From Orobanche coerulescens (Eukaryota; Streptophyta; Magnoliopsida; Lamiales; Orobanchaceae), in contig CM065801.1 in NCBI GenBank assembly GCA_033398695.1, positions 107,315,170 through 107,379,169 on the forward strand: a stretch of 64,000 nucleotides of DNA, in the 5' to 3' direction. Within the stretch, counting starts at the first letter, position 1. Every line of letters begins with the position of its first letter. The position numbers were made by a program, and so were the translations under genes. This document shows, one piece after another, positions 36,574 through 49,270 of this stretch. The notes beneath the pieces were generated by a model. That model was not told where the DNA came from and searched no databases. It was given only the letters and a program-made list of their open reading frames with translations.

Positions 36574-38850
36574 TTCTACCCTCCTTAAAAGAAGTTTCGT
36601 CCCGAAACTTAAAACAAGTAGGGAGAAGAAATATTCCGCCAGGAAAACTCAACGAGACACACAAGAATGCGTAACTAACGCCCAACGGCGAAATGTCACA
36701 AACAACGCAAAGGAATATACGGCGTGTAAACACGCTCCACGGTGACCAACACAACGTCGCCGTTAGGGATATAATAAAACCGACAAGTGACAAGCGTCAT
36801 CAAACGGATACTATAGCCAAGTCAATTATCCGATAATCACAAAACACAACGAACGAAAATCAATATGATTGACCAACCCAACGGTACATCAATCAAAACG
36901 CGAGTCAACCGCTGAACAAACACGGAATCCCATCGCCTAAGGGATGGAAGATTGAAAACGAAACCAATTTCCCGAACTAAAGGGAATTACGAAGGAGCCT
37001 GAACGTTCAACAATCACGAAACGAGAACAAAAACCGAACAAACAAACGATCGAGACAACAAAAATCGAACAATCATGTTCGAATCACAAAGAACAATAAA
37101 GTTCAAACAACAACTCCGAGGATGATCTGGTGAGAACTACAAGACATGCATTACCGAAGATCCACAGGAAATGGAATAGCGATTGAAAGGTCACCACGAC
37201 GAACGAGTTATTCCGAAACGATACCACACTCGTTCGATAAACAAAAACAAGGGGCGGACAATCTCAGAAATGTCAACAAACATAAATGAGTCGACAGAGT
37301 CGAAAACATAAGAGTTCCAAATCCGATCCACTTCGAATAAAAGAACTAGTAGAACCAGATGATGTCACTCCCAAACAAGGTTCACAAGAATCGAACTGAA
37401 CCCGAAAAAGTAACATCGATAATCAGATCAACTCAAAACAAGATCACAGTTCGTTCGGACGATGAAACTGAAATACCGAACAAGTTCATAAAGTACCAAC
37501 GAAAATGAGCGAATCGATAGACTGGGGGAAGAGAAAATACAGAAGTCAAAATAGTACGGGCATTACCTCCGACCTCGTCCACGAAATTCACAAATACGGG
37601 AGCAAGGTAACAAGACATTAAACAGCGGACACATAACGGAACCATCACCGATGCACACGGTCATACCAAACCAAGCTCTAACAGTTCGCACATGCGCGAC
37701 AACGCAGGAATCACTACGAGGCGATAATATTCAACACCAACATCCCGCCTCTCACAGGGGGCTAACGCAACAAATGTGTGGAAAGCGACTCAACGCTCAC
37801 ACCGCCAATTCGGTCATACTCGGGAGAAAGTATCAAAAGGACAACGCGAACATCACACATACATACCCAGCCCTCAAACGGGAATGGATAGGTTTTAAAA
37901 ACGAAAACCTCATTTTGAAAATAATTTAGAAGAACACCGATTGATCTTGAGTATCATCTTTCAAAAAAAGTACAAACGTGAAACATCGTTATCGAGACAT
38001 TGGAGAACCATTTCGCATTTGATAAAAATGAGGACATTTTCTCTTAGTGAAAACTTTCAAAATATTCGACCCTCGGGTCTAAATAAAAGTGTTGAAAATA
38101 TCTCAAAACATTTTGGTCCTCGAGGTAGAAAAATTTTTTTTGAAATACATTGTGGCACCTAGGATGTACCACAAAAAAAATAGGTCATTTGAAAAGTATG
38201 TCTCGAAGTTTATTTTTTCTAAGATGCTCAAGGTTTTCAAAAATCCAATAGGCCAGAATGCCCAAAACTCACACATACCGACGTTCACTAAAACAACTCC
38301 TAGCACACGCATCAAAACGTTTAAAATCAAGACAATACATGTATTTAAACGAAAATAAACGATAAAATACCACATTCAGAACAAAACCACTGATAAAATA
38401 CCCTCCCTTTGGCTAGTGAACAAGTCGAACGCGTATAAGCACAAAGCTTCCACAAGAGACTTGTAAAACGTGCAAATCGATTCGAAAATCATCAACAACG
38501 GACAAAAACAACAATAAAAAGACATCACAAGCGACGACACTCCTCGTATAAATCAAATACGAGAGTCGACTAAATACATATCGTGAAATCAAAATTCACA
38601 TAAGGATTCCACCACTTAACAAATAATCATAAAAATAGCTCGTGTCACACGAGGCACAACACAAAGAAGGAGACTTACTTCCACAGTCGCACGAAGATGA
38701 TGATCGCCCACGATACTAATCACGACCAACAAACTCAAACGACGCGTCGCGACACGACTCGATCGGATAAAAATCCAACGAAACAAGACTCAAACAACAC
38801 GACTTGACCCGGCGGCTAGGTTTCCTCAACCTAAGCTCCGATACCATTTA
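36574..38850 (-). other. LARD internal region 1 (non-coding)
   Basis: A 2277-bp region without gag or pol. In element sense it starts with a primer site TGGTATCGGAGC (38835-38846) and ends with the inverted repeat AAGTTTCGGGACGAAACTT (36592-36610) and a polypurine tract (GGAGGGTAGAA) at 36574-36584. The longest conserved open frame, 37651-37929 on plus, is antisense to the element, has no recognisable domain and probably reflects stop-poor sequence. Confidence 0.8.
38835..38846 (-). other. LARD primer binding site 1
   Basis: TGGTATCGGAGC on the minus strand, four bases from the LTR edge. It matches the initiator tRNA-Met-type site with one change from the chromovirus (A to G). The second copy is at 44300-44311. 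Confidence 0.8.
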
Positions 38851-41800
38851 TGTAACACCCCAATCCACTCGGGGATATTACACGCCGTAGACCCTCTCCT
38901 CGAGGATCTACCAGTGGTAACAATATTTAACATCTCGACAATGCCTTCAAGGCTACAATGACTCGATGACCGATTTGGTCTTTCCACAAATACATACAAC
39001 TCAAATACAACTCATGCCCACGCAGGGACAAAATACAACTACACCCGCACAACGGGAACAATACAAAGAATGAAAATAAGGTACAATCGAACCAACACAC
39101 GATGTACGGTTCCTCATGTGATTAGTATCGATCATCTTTCATCATCCTTCGTGCCGACCATGTATTATGCTCCAAACACGAATGCAAACAGACATCCACC
39201 CCGAATACTCGGGGGTTAGCAAACTCTCCTTTGTTTTGCTAGTGCAAATACGAGCCATACAATTCACATTCCACGAATAACAATAACCGAGGATCCTCAA
39301 CGATCCAAACGAAACGAAAAGTACTTCCCGAGGCAAGGGTTTGAGAAAACATTTCAAAAACGAAATATCATAAATCAATGGGAATAATTTATAAAACGGT
39401 TTAGAATGCCATCGAGAGTTTTAATAGAAAACAATTTAGGATTATCAAATCCTACTTTTCGAAAACCAAAAGACAAAAAGGGGTCACCGCCCCAAAGGTT
39501 TACTTTCTGGAAAATGACATTAACCAAGTCGTTGGGATTTTAGCCCCAAATCCGTAAAACGACTTTTATAAACCATTGGGATTTTAGCCCCAAATCTCAT
39601 CAACTCACAGTACACGAGAACGTCAACAAGGTTCGTCTTCCAACGTCAAAATCCACAAATAAATGATTTAAAACAAACAACAAAATACTCTAGAGCCATC
39701 CTAGCCAAGTAGGCCAAACGAACAACTTACCTCTTACACATTTAGTCAATGCATGCAAATGAAAACCGTTCAAAAGTACTCATTTTAAAATGCCAATATC
39801 AAATCACATTTGCAAAAATGCACCACAATTAACCGTCGATCCACACCTCCGTGGACCCTACCGAGACCCGTCGGATCTAACCCTTATTTGTTAAAAGCAA
39901 AGCTCGTAGATACACACCTCCGTGGACCACTACCTAGACCCCGTCGGATCTAACCCGTAGTGAGCATACACACACACACGTTACTCATGCAATACTAACA
40001 TGCTAAGAATGTAAGTTCATTAAGAATACTCACTAGAGATGGCCATTAACTCGACACCATTATCAAACTCTTCAAAATTACGATAACAAGATTAAATAAG
40101 GAAATACACGATTCCATAACTTAAACAATAGGAGTATCATCATAAAATCCTTCAACGTTCAAAATAACCAAATCATAATCAATTCTCAAAACACCGTTCA
40201 CAAATCACACTCGTTTTGAAAGAAAGCCTTTAACGAGGCCAAACCGAAATCCTTTGAAACTTCATTTCAAATAACCAAACAAACGCATCAAGACGACCAC
40301 CGATCATCATATCCATAAAACGAGAAAAGTATGGGCAAGGTACTTGCCTCGAATAAGAACAACGCGGAGAATCGACCGAAGTAGGTTGGCCCGAACCGAC
40401 TACGAACCCGCCGACTCCACCGAACGCCAACTCACGTTCATAAACTACGAAGGACAAATAATAACAATGAAACGAATTCCATAACACGACTCAAAGCCGT
40501 CGAATTCAAAGAACGAATGACGAAAGTTCACGGATTTCCCCCCAAAACGGCCAAGAACACGATTCATTCCGTCAAAACCCGAAAACGGAATTCCAAGTTG
40601 AAATATGGATATACAATCCATAGAATATGTTTAACAACATCATTTAACCTTAATCGATCCATCGAAAACGGATGAAAAACGAGATCGGGGATAAATCCCC
40701 CAAAAAGTCAATTCGAAGGAAATCAAGAAATATACTTCGATTCGACGAAGAACAATGGATTAAATGATGTTAAACACAATAATACTATCAAGATTAATCA
40801 TACCCATCATGAATTAATCAACAACACGGAACGAATCGGACGAAAATGCAAAAATCCCCAAATTCACGAAATTAGGGTTCTAAGGAAGATTACCTTGATT
40901 CGCTGGATCAAAGGTTGATAAAGGACGATCGATTGATGTTATGAACCCAAGGACTTCATGGATTTGTTGTTAAACAACATGGCTTCGTCGCCCATGAATC
41001 GCCACTCGCGGATGGAGAAGGAAGGAAATGAAAAGCGAAGTGAAATGTATTGCTCGGCCATATTTATACGGGCGACCTAGCGTGCGCTAGCCTTCCCGGA
41101 CTAGCGTGCGCTATCGGCGGTATCGTCCGAGTACCCTCGGCCGGGGCCCACAACACCGGCATCACCGACCAACCTGCCCGGCCGAACACTGTCGACCCAA
41201 CTCCCGCTAGCGTGCGCTACGGCCGGATACTGCGCGCGCTAGCCGGCTATCCGGTAGCCACCGGATCGAACCGCCCGGCAGTAACGACGCTAGCCGGCCG
41301 ACGGCGTGCGCTCGCTGCCGACTAGCGCGCGCTACGCTCGGCGTAGCGTGCGCTACACCCGATCTGGCCGAGTCGAACCTCGAAACCCCGCTGCCCGGGC
41401 CCGATGCGTCGCTAGGCCACCGGCGGCGTCGCTACACTGCCGGTTAGCGCGCGCGACCTTCCGGCCGTGGCGTGCGCTCGCGGTTCTGCCGCACCGTCCG
41501 GCGGTGCCGCAATCGTCCGGCGATCCGCCACCGTCCGGCGATCCATACGCCGAGGCTCGGCGACCGATTTCAGCAGGCGGAGCGAACACGGCGAAAAGTT
41601 CGCGGACAAGATAAACGACTCGAAATGAAAGCGTAATACCATAATTAGTCATACGCGACCAAGAAAGCGGTCGAGACAACAATTACAGATACGGATACGT
41701 AACTTTCAAGAAATTACAAAATGGCCCAGCGCCCGGAAATCACGATACGTGATCGAATAACCAAACCGAAGTTCACAACACGTCCAACAAAGTTAAACGG

Positions 41801-42038
41801 ACTTGCGGGAAACTCGAAACAACAGTTTCGGACGAGATTCGCAAGAATCGAACTCAAGTGCGGAAAAGTCGCGAAAAAAAACACGGAACTCAACAAAACG
41901 ACACCGAAACGAACATCGGATGTCAAAAAGTGTAGAATTAATCATTCTCGGAATGACGAAACGGCCATGAGCGAGTCGTCAAAACAGGACTTCCATGAAA
42001 AAAAGAAATTACTGGAAATCGAAACTGCGGATATTACA
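38851..42038 (-). repeat. LARD LTR b (middle)
   Basis: A 3188-bp LTR, nearly identical to LTRs a and c except in the GC-rich array (about 41060-41480) and at short homopolymers. Confidence 0.88.
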
Positions 42039-44315
42039 TTCTACCCTCCTTAAAAGAAGTTTCGTCCCGAAACTTAAAACAAGTAGGGAGAAGAAATATT
42101 CCGCCAGGAAAACTCAACGAGACACACAAGAATGCGTAACTAACGCCCAACGGCGAAATGTCACAAACAACGCAAAGGAATATACGGCGTGTAAACACGC
42201 TCCACGGTGACCAACACAACGTCGCCGTTAGGGATATAATAAAACCGACAAGTGACAAGCGTCATCAAACGGATACTATAGCCAAGTCAATTATCCGATA
42301 ATCACAAAACACAACGAACGAAAATCAATATGATTGACCAACCCAACGGTACATCAATCAAAACGCGAGTCAACCGCTGAACAAACACGGAATCCCATCG
42401 CCTAAGGGATGGAAGATTGAAAACGAAACCAATTTCCCGAACTAAAGGGAATTACGAAGGAGCCTGAACGTTCAACAATCACGAAACGAGAACAAAAACC
42501 GAACAAACAAACGATCGAGACAACAAAAATCGAACAATCATGTTCGAATCACAAAGAACAATAAAGTTCAAACAACAACTCCGAGGATGATCTGGTGAGA
42601 ACTACAAGACATGCATTGCCGAAGATCCACAGGAAAGGGAATAGCGATTGAAAGGTCACCACGACGAACGAGTTATTCCGAAACGATACCACACTCGTTC
42701 GATAAACAAAAACAAGGCGGACAATCTCGAAATGTCAACAAACATAAATGAGTCGGCAGTCGAAAACATAAGAGTTCCAAATCCGATCCACTTCGAATAA
42801 AAGAACTAGTAGAACCAGATGATGTCACTCCCAAACAAGGTTCACAAGAATCGAACTGAACCCGAAAAAGTAACATCAATAATCAGATCAACTCAAAACA
42901 AGATCACAGTTCGTTCGGACGATGAAACTGAAACACCGAACAAGTTCATAAAGTACCAACGAACATGAGCGAATCGATAGACTGGGGGAAGAGAAAATAC
43001 AGAAGTCAAAATAGTACGGGCATTACCTCCGACCTCGTCCACGAAATTCACAAATACGGGAGCAAGGTAACAAGACATTAAACAGCGGACACATAACGGA
43101 ACCATCACCGATGCACACGGTCATACCAAACCAAGCTCTAACAGTTCGCACATGCGCGACAACGCAGGAATCACTACGAGGCGATAATATTCAACACCAA
43201 CATCCCGCCTCTCACAGGGGGCTAACGCAACAAATGTGTGGAAAGCGACTCAACGCTCACACCGCCAATTCGGTCATACTCGGGAGAAAGTATCAAAAGG
43301 ACAACGCGAACATCACACATACATACCCATCCCTCAAACGGGAATGGATAGGTTTTAAAAACGAAAACCTCATTTTGAAAATAATTTAGAAGAACACCGA
43401 TTGATCTTGAGTATCATCTTTCAAAAAAAAGTACAAACGTGAAACATCGTTATCGAGACATTGGAGAACCATTTCGCATTTGATAAAAATGAGGACATTT
43501 TCTCTTAGTGAAAACTTTCAAAATATTCGACCCTCGGGTCTAAATAAAAGTGTTGAAAATATCTCAAAACATTTTGGTCCTCGAGGTAGAAAAAATTTTT
43601 TTGAAATACATTGTGGCACCTAGGATGTACCACAAAAAAATAGGTCATTTGAAAAGTATGTCTCGAAGTTTATTTTTTCTAAGATACTCAAGGTTTTCAA
43701 AAATCCAATAGGCCAGAATGCCCAAAACTCACACATACCGACGTTCACTAAAACAACTCCTAGCACACGCATCAAAACGTTTAAAATCAAGACAATACAT
43801 GTATTTAAACGAAAATAAACGATAAAATACCACATTCAGAAAAAAACCACTGATAAAATACCCTCCCGCACTGGCTAGTGAACAAGTCGAACGCGTATAA
43901 GCACAAAGCTTCCACAAGAGACTTGTAAAGCGTGCAAATCGATTCGAAAATCATCAACAACGGACAAAAACAACAATAAAAAGACATCACAAGCAACGAC
44001 ACTCCTCGTATAAATCAAATACGAGAGTCGACTAAATACATATCGTGAAATCAAAATTCACATAAGGATTCCACCACTTAACAAATAATCATAAAAATAG
44101 CTCGTGTCACACGAGGCACAACACAAAGAAGGGAGACTTACTTCCACAGGTCGCACGAAGATGATGATCGCCCCACGATACTAATCACGACCAACAAACT
44201 CAAACGACGCGTCGCGACACATTCGATCAGGATAAAAATCCAACGAAACAAGACTCAAACAACACGACTTGACCCGGCGGCTAGGTTTCCTCAACCTAAG
44301 CTCCGATACCATTTA
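42039..44315 (-). other. LARD internal region 2 (non-coding)
   Basis: A near copy of 36574-38850 with the same primer site (44300-44311), inverted repeat (42057-42075) and polypurine tract (42039-42049). No coding capacity. Confidence 0.8.
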
Positions 44316-47300
44316 TGTAACACCCCAATCCACTCGGGGATATTACACGCCGTAGACCCTCTCCTCGAGGATCTACCAGTAACAATATTTAACATCTCGA
44401 CAATGCCTTCAAGGCTACAATGACTCGATGACCGATTTGGTCTTTCCACAAATACATACAACTCAAATACAACTCATGCCCACGCAGGACAAAATACAAC
44501 TACACCCATAACGGGAACAATACAAGAATGGAAAATAAGGTACAATGAACCAACACACGATGTACGGTTCCTCATGTGATTAGTATCGATCATCTTTCAT
44601 CATCCTTCGTGCCGACCACGTGTTATGCTCCAAAACACGAATGCAAAACAGACATCCACCCCGAATACTCGGGGTTAGCAAACTCCTTTGTTTTGCTAGT
44701 GCAAATCTGAGCCATACAATTCACATTCCACGAATAACAATAACCGAGGATCCTCAACGATCCAAACGAAAGCGAAAAGTACTTCCCGAGGCAAGGGTTT
44801 GAGAAAACATTTCAAAAGCGAAATATCATAAATCAATGGGAATAATTTATAAAGCGGTTTAGAATGCCATCGAGAGTTTTAATAGAAAACAATTTAGGAT
44901 TATCAAATCCTACTTTTCAAAACCAAAAGACAAAAAGGGGTCACCGCCCAAAGGTTTACTTTACGGAAAATGACATTAACCAAGTCGTTGGGATTTTAGC
45001 CCCAAATCCGTAAAGCGACTTTTATAAACCATTGGGATTTTAGCCCCAAATCTCATCAACTCACGATACACGAGAACGTCAACAAGGTTCGTCTTCCAAC
45101 GTCAAAATCCACAAATAAATGATTTAAAACAAACAACAAAATACTCTAGAGCCATCCTAGCCAAGTAGGCCAAACGAACAACTTACCTCTTACACATTTA
45201 GTCAATGCATGCAAATGAAAACCGTTCAAAAGTACTCATTTCCGGAAATGCCAATATCAAATCACATTTGCAAAAATGCACCACAATTAACCGTCGATCC
45301 ACACCTCCGTGGACCCCTACCGAGACCCCGTCGGATCTAACCCGTAGTGGTTAAAAGCAAAGCTCGTCGATCCACACCTCCGTGGACCCCTACCGAGACC
45401 CCGTCGGATCTAACCCGTAGTGAGCATACACACACACACGTTACTCATGCAATACTAACATGCTAAGAATGTAAGTTCATTAAGAATACTCACTAGAGAT
45501 GGCCATTAACTCGACACCATTATCAAACTCTTCAAAATTACGATAACAAGATTAAATAAGGAAATACACGATTCCATAACTTAAACAATAGGAGTATCAT
45601 CATAAAATCCTTCAACGTTCAAAATAACCAAATCATAATCAATTCTCAAAACACCGTTCACAAATCACACTCGTTTTGAAAGAAAGCCTTTAACGAGGCC
45701 AAACCGAAATCCTTTGAAACTTCATTTCAAATAACCAAACAAACGCATCAAGACGACCACCGATCATCATATCCATAAAACGAGAAAAGTATGGGCAAGG
45801 TACTTGCCTCGAATAAGAACAACGCGGAGAATCGACCGAAGTAGGTTGGCCCGAACCGACTACGAACCCGCCGACTCCACCGAACGCCAACTCACGTTCA
45901 TAAACTACGAAGGACAAATAATAACAATGAAACGAATTCCATAACACGACTCAAAGCCGTCGAATTCAAAGAACGAATGACGAAAGTTCACAGATTTCCC
46001 CCCAAAACGGCCAAGAACACGATTCGTTCCGTCAAAACCCGAAAACGGAATTCCAAGTTGAAATATGGATATACAATCCATAGAATATGTTTAACAACAT
46101 CATTTAACCATAATCGATCCATCGAAAACGGATGAAAAACGAGATCGGGACAAATCCCCCAAAAAGTCAATTCGAAGGAAATCAAGAAATATACTTCGAT
46201 TCGACGAAGAACAATGGATTAAATGATGTTAAACACAATAATACTATCAAGATTAATCATACCCATCATGAATTAATCAACAACACGGAACGAATCGGAC
46301 GAAAATGCAAAAATCCCCAAATTCACGAAATTAGGGTTCTAAGGAAGATTACCTTGATTCGCTGGATCAAAGGTTGATAAAGGACGATCGATTGATGTTA
46401 TGAACCCAAGGACTTCATGGATTTGTTGTTAAACAACATGGCTTCGTTGCCCATGAATCGCCACTCGCGGATGGAGAAGGAAGGAAATGAAAAACGAAGT
46501 GAAATGTGACTGCTCAGCCATATTTATACCGGGCCAGCCTAGCGTGCGCTAGCCTTCCCGGACTAGCGTGCGCTTCTCGGCGGTATCGGCCGAGAACCCT
46601 CGGCAGGGGCCCACAACACACGGCATCACCGACCAACCTGCCGGCCGAACCTGCCGACCCAACTCCCGCTGGCGTGCGCTACGGCCGGATACTGCGCGCT
46701 TAGCCGGCTATCCGGTAGCCCGGATGAATCGCCGGCAGTAACGTCGCTAGCGGCCGGCGGCGTGCGCTACGCTGCCCGACTAGCGCGCGCTACGCTCGGC
46801 GTAGCGTGCGCTACTGCCGATCTGGCCGAGTCAGAACCTCGAAACCCCACTGCCCGGGCCGATAGCGTACGCTAGGCCACCCGACAGCGTCGCTACACTG
46901 CCGGTTAGCGCGCGCAGCCTTCCGGCCGTAAGCGTGCGCTCGCGGTTCTGCCGCACCGTCCGGCGGTGCCCGCAATCGTCCGGCGATCCCGCCACCGTCG
47001 GCGATCCCGCCGCTGTGGCTCGGCGACCGATTTCCGAAAGCAGGCCGGAGCGAACACGGCGAAAAGTTCGCAGACAAGATAAACGACTCGAAATGAAAGC
47101 GTAATACCATAATTAGTCATACGCGACCAAGAAACGGTCGAGACAACAATTACTGAATACGGATACGTAACTTTCAAGAAATTACAAAATGGCCCAAAGC
47201 GCGGAAATCACGATACGTGATCGAATAACCAAACCGAAGTTCACAACACGTCCAAGAAAGTTAAACGGACTTGCGGGAAACTCGAAACAACTTGATTTGA

Positions 47301-47507
47301 CGAGATTCGCAAGAATCGAACTCAAGTGCGGAAAAGTCGCGAAAAAAAACACGGAACTCAACAAAACGACACCGAAACGAACTCGGATGTCAAAAAGTGT
47401 AGAATTAATCATTCTCAGAATGACGAAACGGCCATGAGCGAGTCGTCAAAACAGACTTTCGCCGAAAAAAAAGAAATTACCGGAAATCGAAAATTGTGGA
47501 TATTACA
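44316..47507 (-). repeat. LARD LTR c (5' LTR in element sense)
   Basis: A 3192-bp LTR ending at 47507, directly followed by the GATTC duplication at 47508-47512. Its palindrome array is at about 46520-46945, with a TATA box near 46520-46530 in minus sense. Confidence 0.88.
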
Positions 47508-48214
47508 GATTCCGCCGAAAGCTGTCAGTAGGGCCGCATGTGACAGTGACTCCGGACGCGTGCTGGCTCCTCATTGGACCGCCCAGCTGGCGCCTGCCTC
47601 TTCCTTGGACTTTAGCCCGACAGCCTGGGTGATCGCCCCATTATAATATTGGCCGGCGGACGATCGCCCCATTATTATAATGGCCGGAAGGCGATCGCCC
47701 ACCAAAGGACAAGACTGGGCTACCACTATAAATACACGGCTCCCTACACTTGTCCAAAGGACCGAGATTTTGGCTCACAAAGCAATCTCTGCATTCCCAC
47801 GAGATTCAGCACTTGGATTCTTCTTGAACTTCCTTCGGATTTCACGCAATACAGAAGTAAAACATCAAGCACTTGGCTATCTCCAACTCTTGGCAACAGC
47901 TATCATTCGGTCTTACTTCTCCCGGCCTCTCTCATTAGGAAGACGATCGCCGGGTACGAAGAACACCGAGCTTCGCTCAAGAGCCGGATTAACAGAGTCT
48001 TTTTACACTCATTGTATCTAGATTTCTCACATTAATACTTGTATCCACGAATATTTGTATTAATAACATCTCGCGAGAGCATTCAAGCCCGGGCCTAACA
48101 AACCCGGCAAATCTTGTATTATTTATCTTCTCTCGGAAGTGCTCCCGCAAATTGTTGTTTGTTGTCCGTCTCCAGCAGTATTTAATCTTCGGATAAATAT
48201 TTTGGGCAACAACA
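47508..48214 (+). repeat. 3' LTR of the gag-only element, second part
   Basis: Continues the LTR after the insertion. 47508-47512 is the GATTC duplication, and from 47513 the sequence matches 29998-30697 to the end GGGCAACAACA at 48214. TCATA at 48215-48219 completes the outer target duplication. Confidence 0.88.
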
Positions 48215-48254
48215 TCATAGTCATTGAATTTTTTCATTATGCGGTCACGCGAGT

Positions 48255-48391
48255 CTTAGGTTGTTCGCTAAAGGTAGAGTATCCCGCAAAGATCGGAATT
48301 TTATCTACCCATGTTGCGACCTGTCAGCCGCATAATATAGCTCTCTCTTTGAATACCGCTCTTGTCATTAAACCAAGACCAGCATTCCAAG
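48255..48391 (+). pseudogene. Decayed RPA C-terminal zinc exon in the Helitron
   Basis: The segment aligns by eye with RPA exon 7004-7161: TGTTGTTCG near the start, then TGTTGCGACC (compare TGCTGCGACC), CTCTCTTTGAATACCG (compare CTCCCTCTTTGAATGCCG) and a CAAGGTA donor at the end. In the matching frame two stops interrupt it, and the first cysteine pair is partly lost while the second (CRSCH-type) remains as YRSCH. It lies within 280 bp of the Helitron 3' end, so the Helitron carries two RPA-derived segments. Confidence 0.6.
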
Positions 48392-48499
48392 GTACAACAA
48401 AAACACAAATATATACAATAGACATCATCCACACAACAGCCAGGACGAACCCACCCTATTACTAAATTCTAAAAAAAATATTCAACATCGAAATGGGCA

Positions 48500-48529
48500 C
48501 CACCGTGCATCGCACGGTGGCCAGCCCTA

Positions 48530-48530
<1 letters not shown>
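48500..48530 (+). mobile_element. Helitron 3' terminus (hairpin plus CTAG)
   Basis: A perfect 9-bp stem CCACCGTGC / GCACGGTGG with loop ATC (48500-48520) is followed after six bases by CTAG at 48527-48530 and then T. This is the standard Helitron end: a subterminal hairpin and CTRR, with insertion between A and T. The flanking (TA)n is a fitting target. Confidence 0.88.

Positions 48531-48564
<34 letters not shown>
48531..48564. repeat. (TA)n microsatellite
   Basis: Uninterrupted TA dinucleotides immediately after the Helitron end, which may have been the insertion target. Confidence 0.9.
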
Positions 48565-48567
<3 letters not shown>

Positions 48568-49270
48568 CTGCACAAACACACACAGACTTACCAACACCGT
48601 TCGGCCGGGCAACCTTCGCCGGAATCCGGTCATAAAAACAACTCCCTTTTCGCAACACTTGAACTCGGTCGCCGGCAATCTGACCCGCCGGACCTCGTCC
48701 AACTCCAACCCGTTTCCGTCCATGGCCGATTTTCACCCAACTCCATCTCCGCCTGCAACTCTTCACCGGAAATCTTGTCGCGCCTCCGTTCCGCCATCCG
48801 TTCAGGTCAGAAGCCATCTCCGGTCGCTGGAATCTATGGAGCCGCGTTCATGGCCGGAGACCATGAAGAGCAACCGGCGCCTGAGCTCCGTCTTGCTAGA
48901 AAAAGACCCAAACAGCTCGACCGGATATGCAACGCCGTCCCATCCGAAAATTCCGACCAGGCCGTCGCTGCTCCAGTCACGAGCCACCATGCCGCCGTCG
49001 AGCTTCCGTCGTCGCCGGAGACGTCAGTCCATCCCATTGACTTTCGTGGTAACTCCGGTCGTCAACCATTAAGCTCGCCGGAACACGAAATCCAGTCCGT
49101 CGCCGGAAACTATGAAGAAGTCGGCTGCCCATATTTTAGCTCCACCTCATCGGAAAAGCCGAGAAGGAGAGAAAGAACAAGAGAGAGAACGAGAGAGATG
49201 GAGAGAAGGTAGGAGAGAGAGAGAGAGAAGATGACAACGTGAGAGGGAGAGAGAAGGAACATGTGAAATG

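Larger units (their letters stand above)
33365..47507 (-). mobile_element. Non-coding LTR element (LARD-like), three LTRs and two internal regions
   Basis: Read on the minus strand, each LTR starts TGTAATATCC and ends GGTGTTACA. LTRs lie at 33365-36573, 38851-42038 and 44316-47507, separated by internal regions 36574-38850 and 42039-44315, both 2277 bp by my boundaries. A single GATTC duplication flanks the whole. No gag or pol is present. The LTR ends, initiator-tRNA primer site and inverted repeat next to the polypurine tract match the coding chromovirus at 11010-26898. It therefore looks like a large retrotransposon derivative dependent on Tekay-type proteins (inference). The array structure suggests later LTR-LTR recombination. 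Confidence 0.87.
29508..48214 (+). mobile_element. Non-autonomous gag-only Ty3/gypsy-like LTR element, split by a nested insertion
   Basis: The LTRs start TGTTGTGTCAAG and end GGGCAACAACA. The 5' LTR is 29508-30697. The 3' LTR begins at 32841, is interrupted at 33365-47507 and resumes to 48214. The primer site follows the 5' LTR, and a G-rich tract precedes the 3' LTR. Only a gag reading frame is present in the 2.1-kb internal region, so movement would need proteins in trans. The GATCG/CGATCG-rich base composition and the TGGCGCTAGAAGG primer site resemble plant Tat-lineage elements; that clade call is tentative. Confidence 0.85.
1..48530 (+). mobile_element. Large Helitron (5' end outside window), interrupted by nested LTR elements
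   Basis: Rolling-circle transposon identified by a Rep/helicase gene (1384-4633), an adjacent RPA gene (5109-8175) and a typical 3' terminus at 48530 (9-bp hairpin, then CTAG followed by T). Its own sequence is 1-11009, 26899-29507 and 48215-48530, about 13.9 kb visible. The gaps are two LTR elements with perfect target duplications, so the flanks can be joined with confidence. Exon-like fragments of unrelated plant genes sit in the 3' half, as is common in plant Helitrons. No 5' TC terminus was recognised; it probably lies upstream of position 1. Confidence 0.8.

Noticed and set aside
37651..43389. 92-residue frame repeated at 37651-37929 and 43111-43389
   Set aside because: Its conservation follows from the whole internal region being duplicated. 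It is antisense to the element and has no recognisable motif.
48493..49212. 239-residue plus-strand open frame beside the Helitron end
   Set aside because: It begins inside the Helitron terminus, crosses a TA microsatellite and consists of CGCCGG- and GA-rich low-complexity sequence within an LTR-like segment. Overlapping frames are equally open and no domain is recognised.
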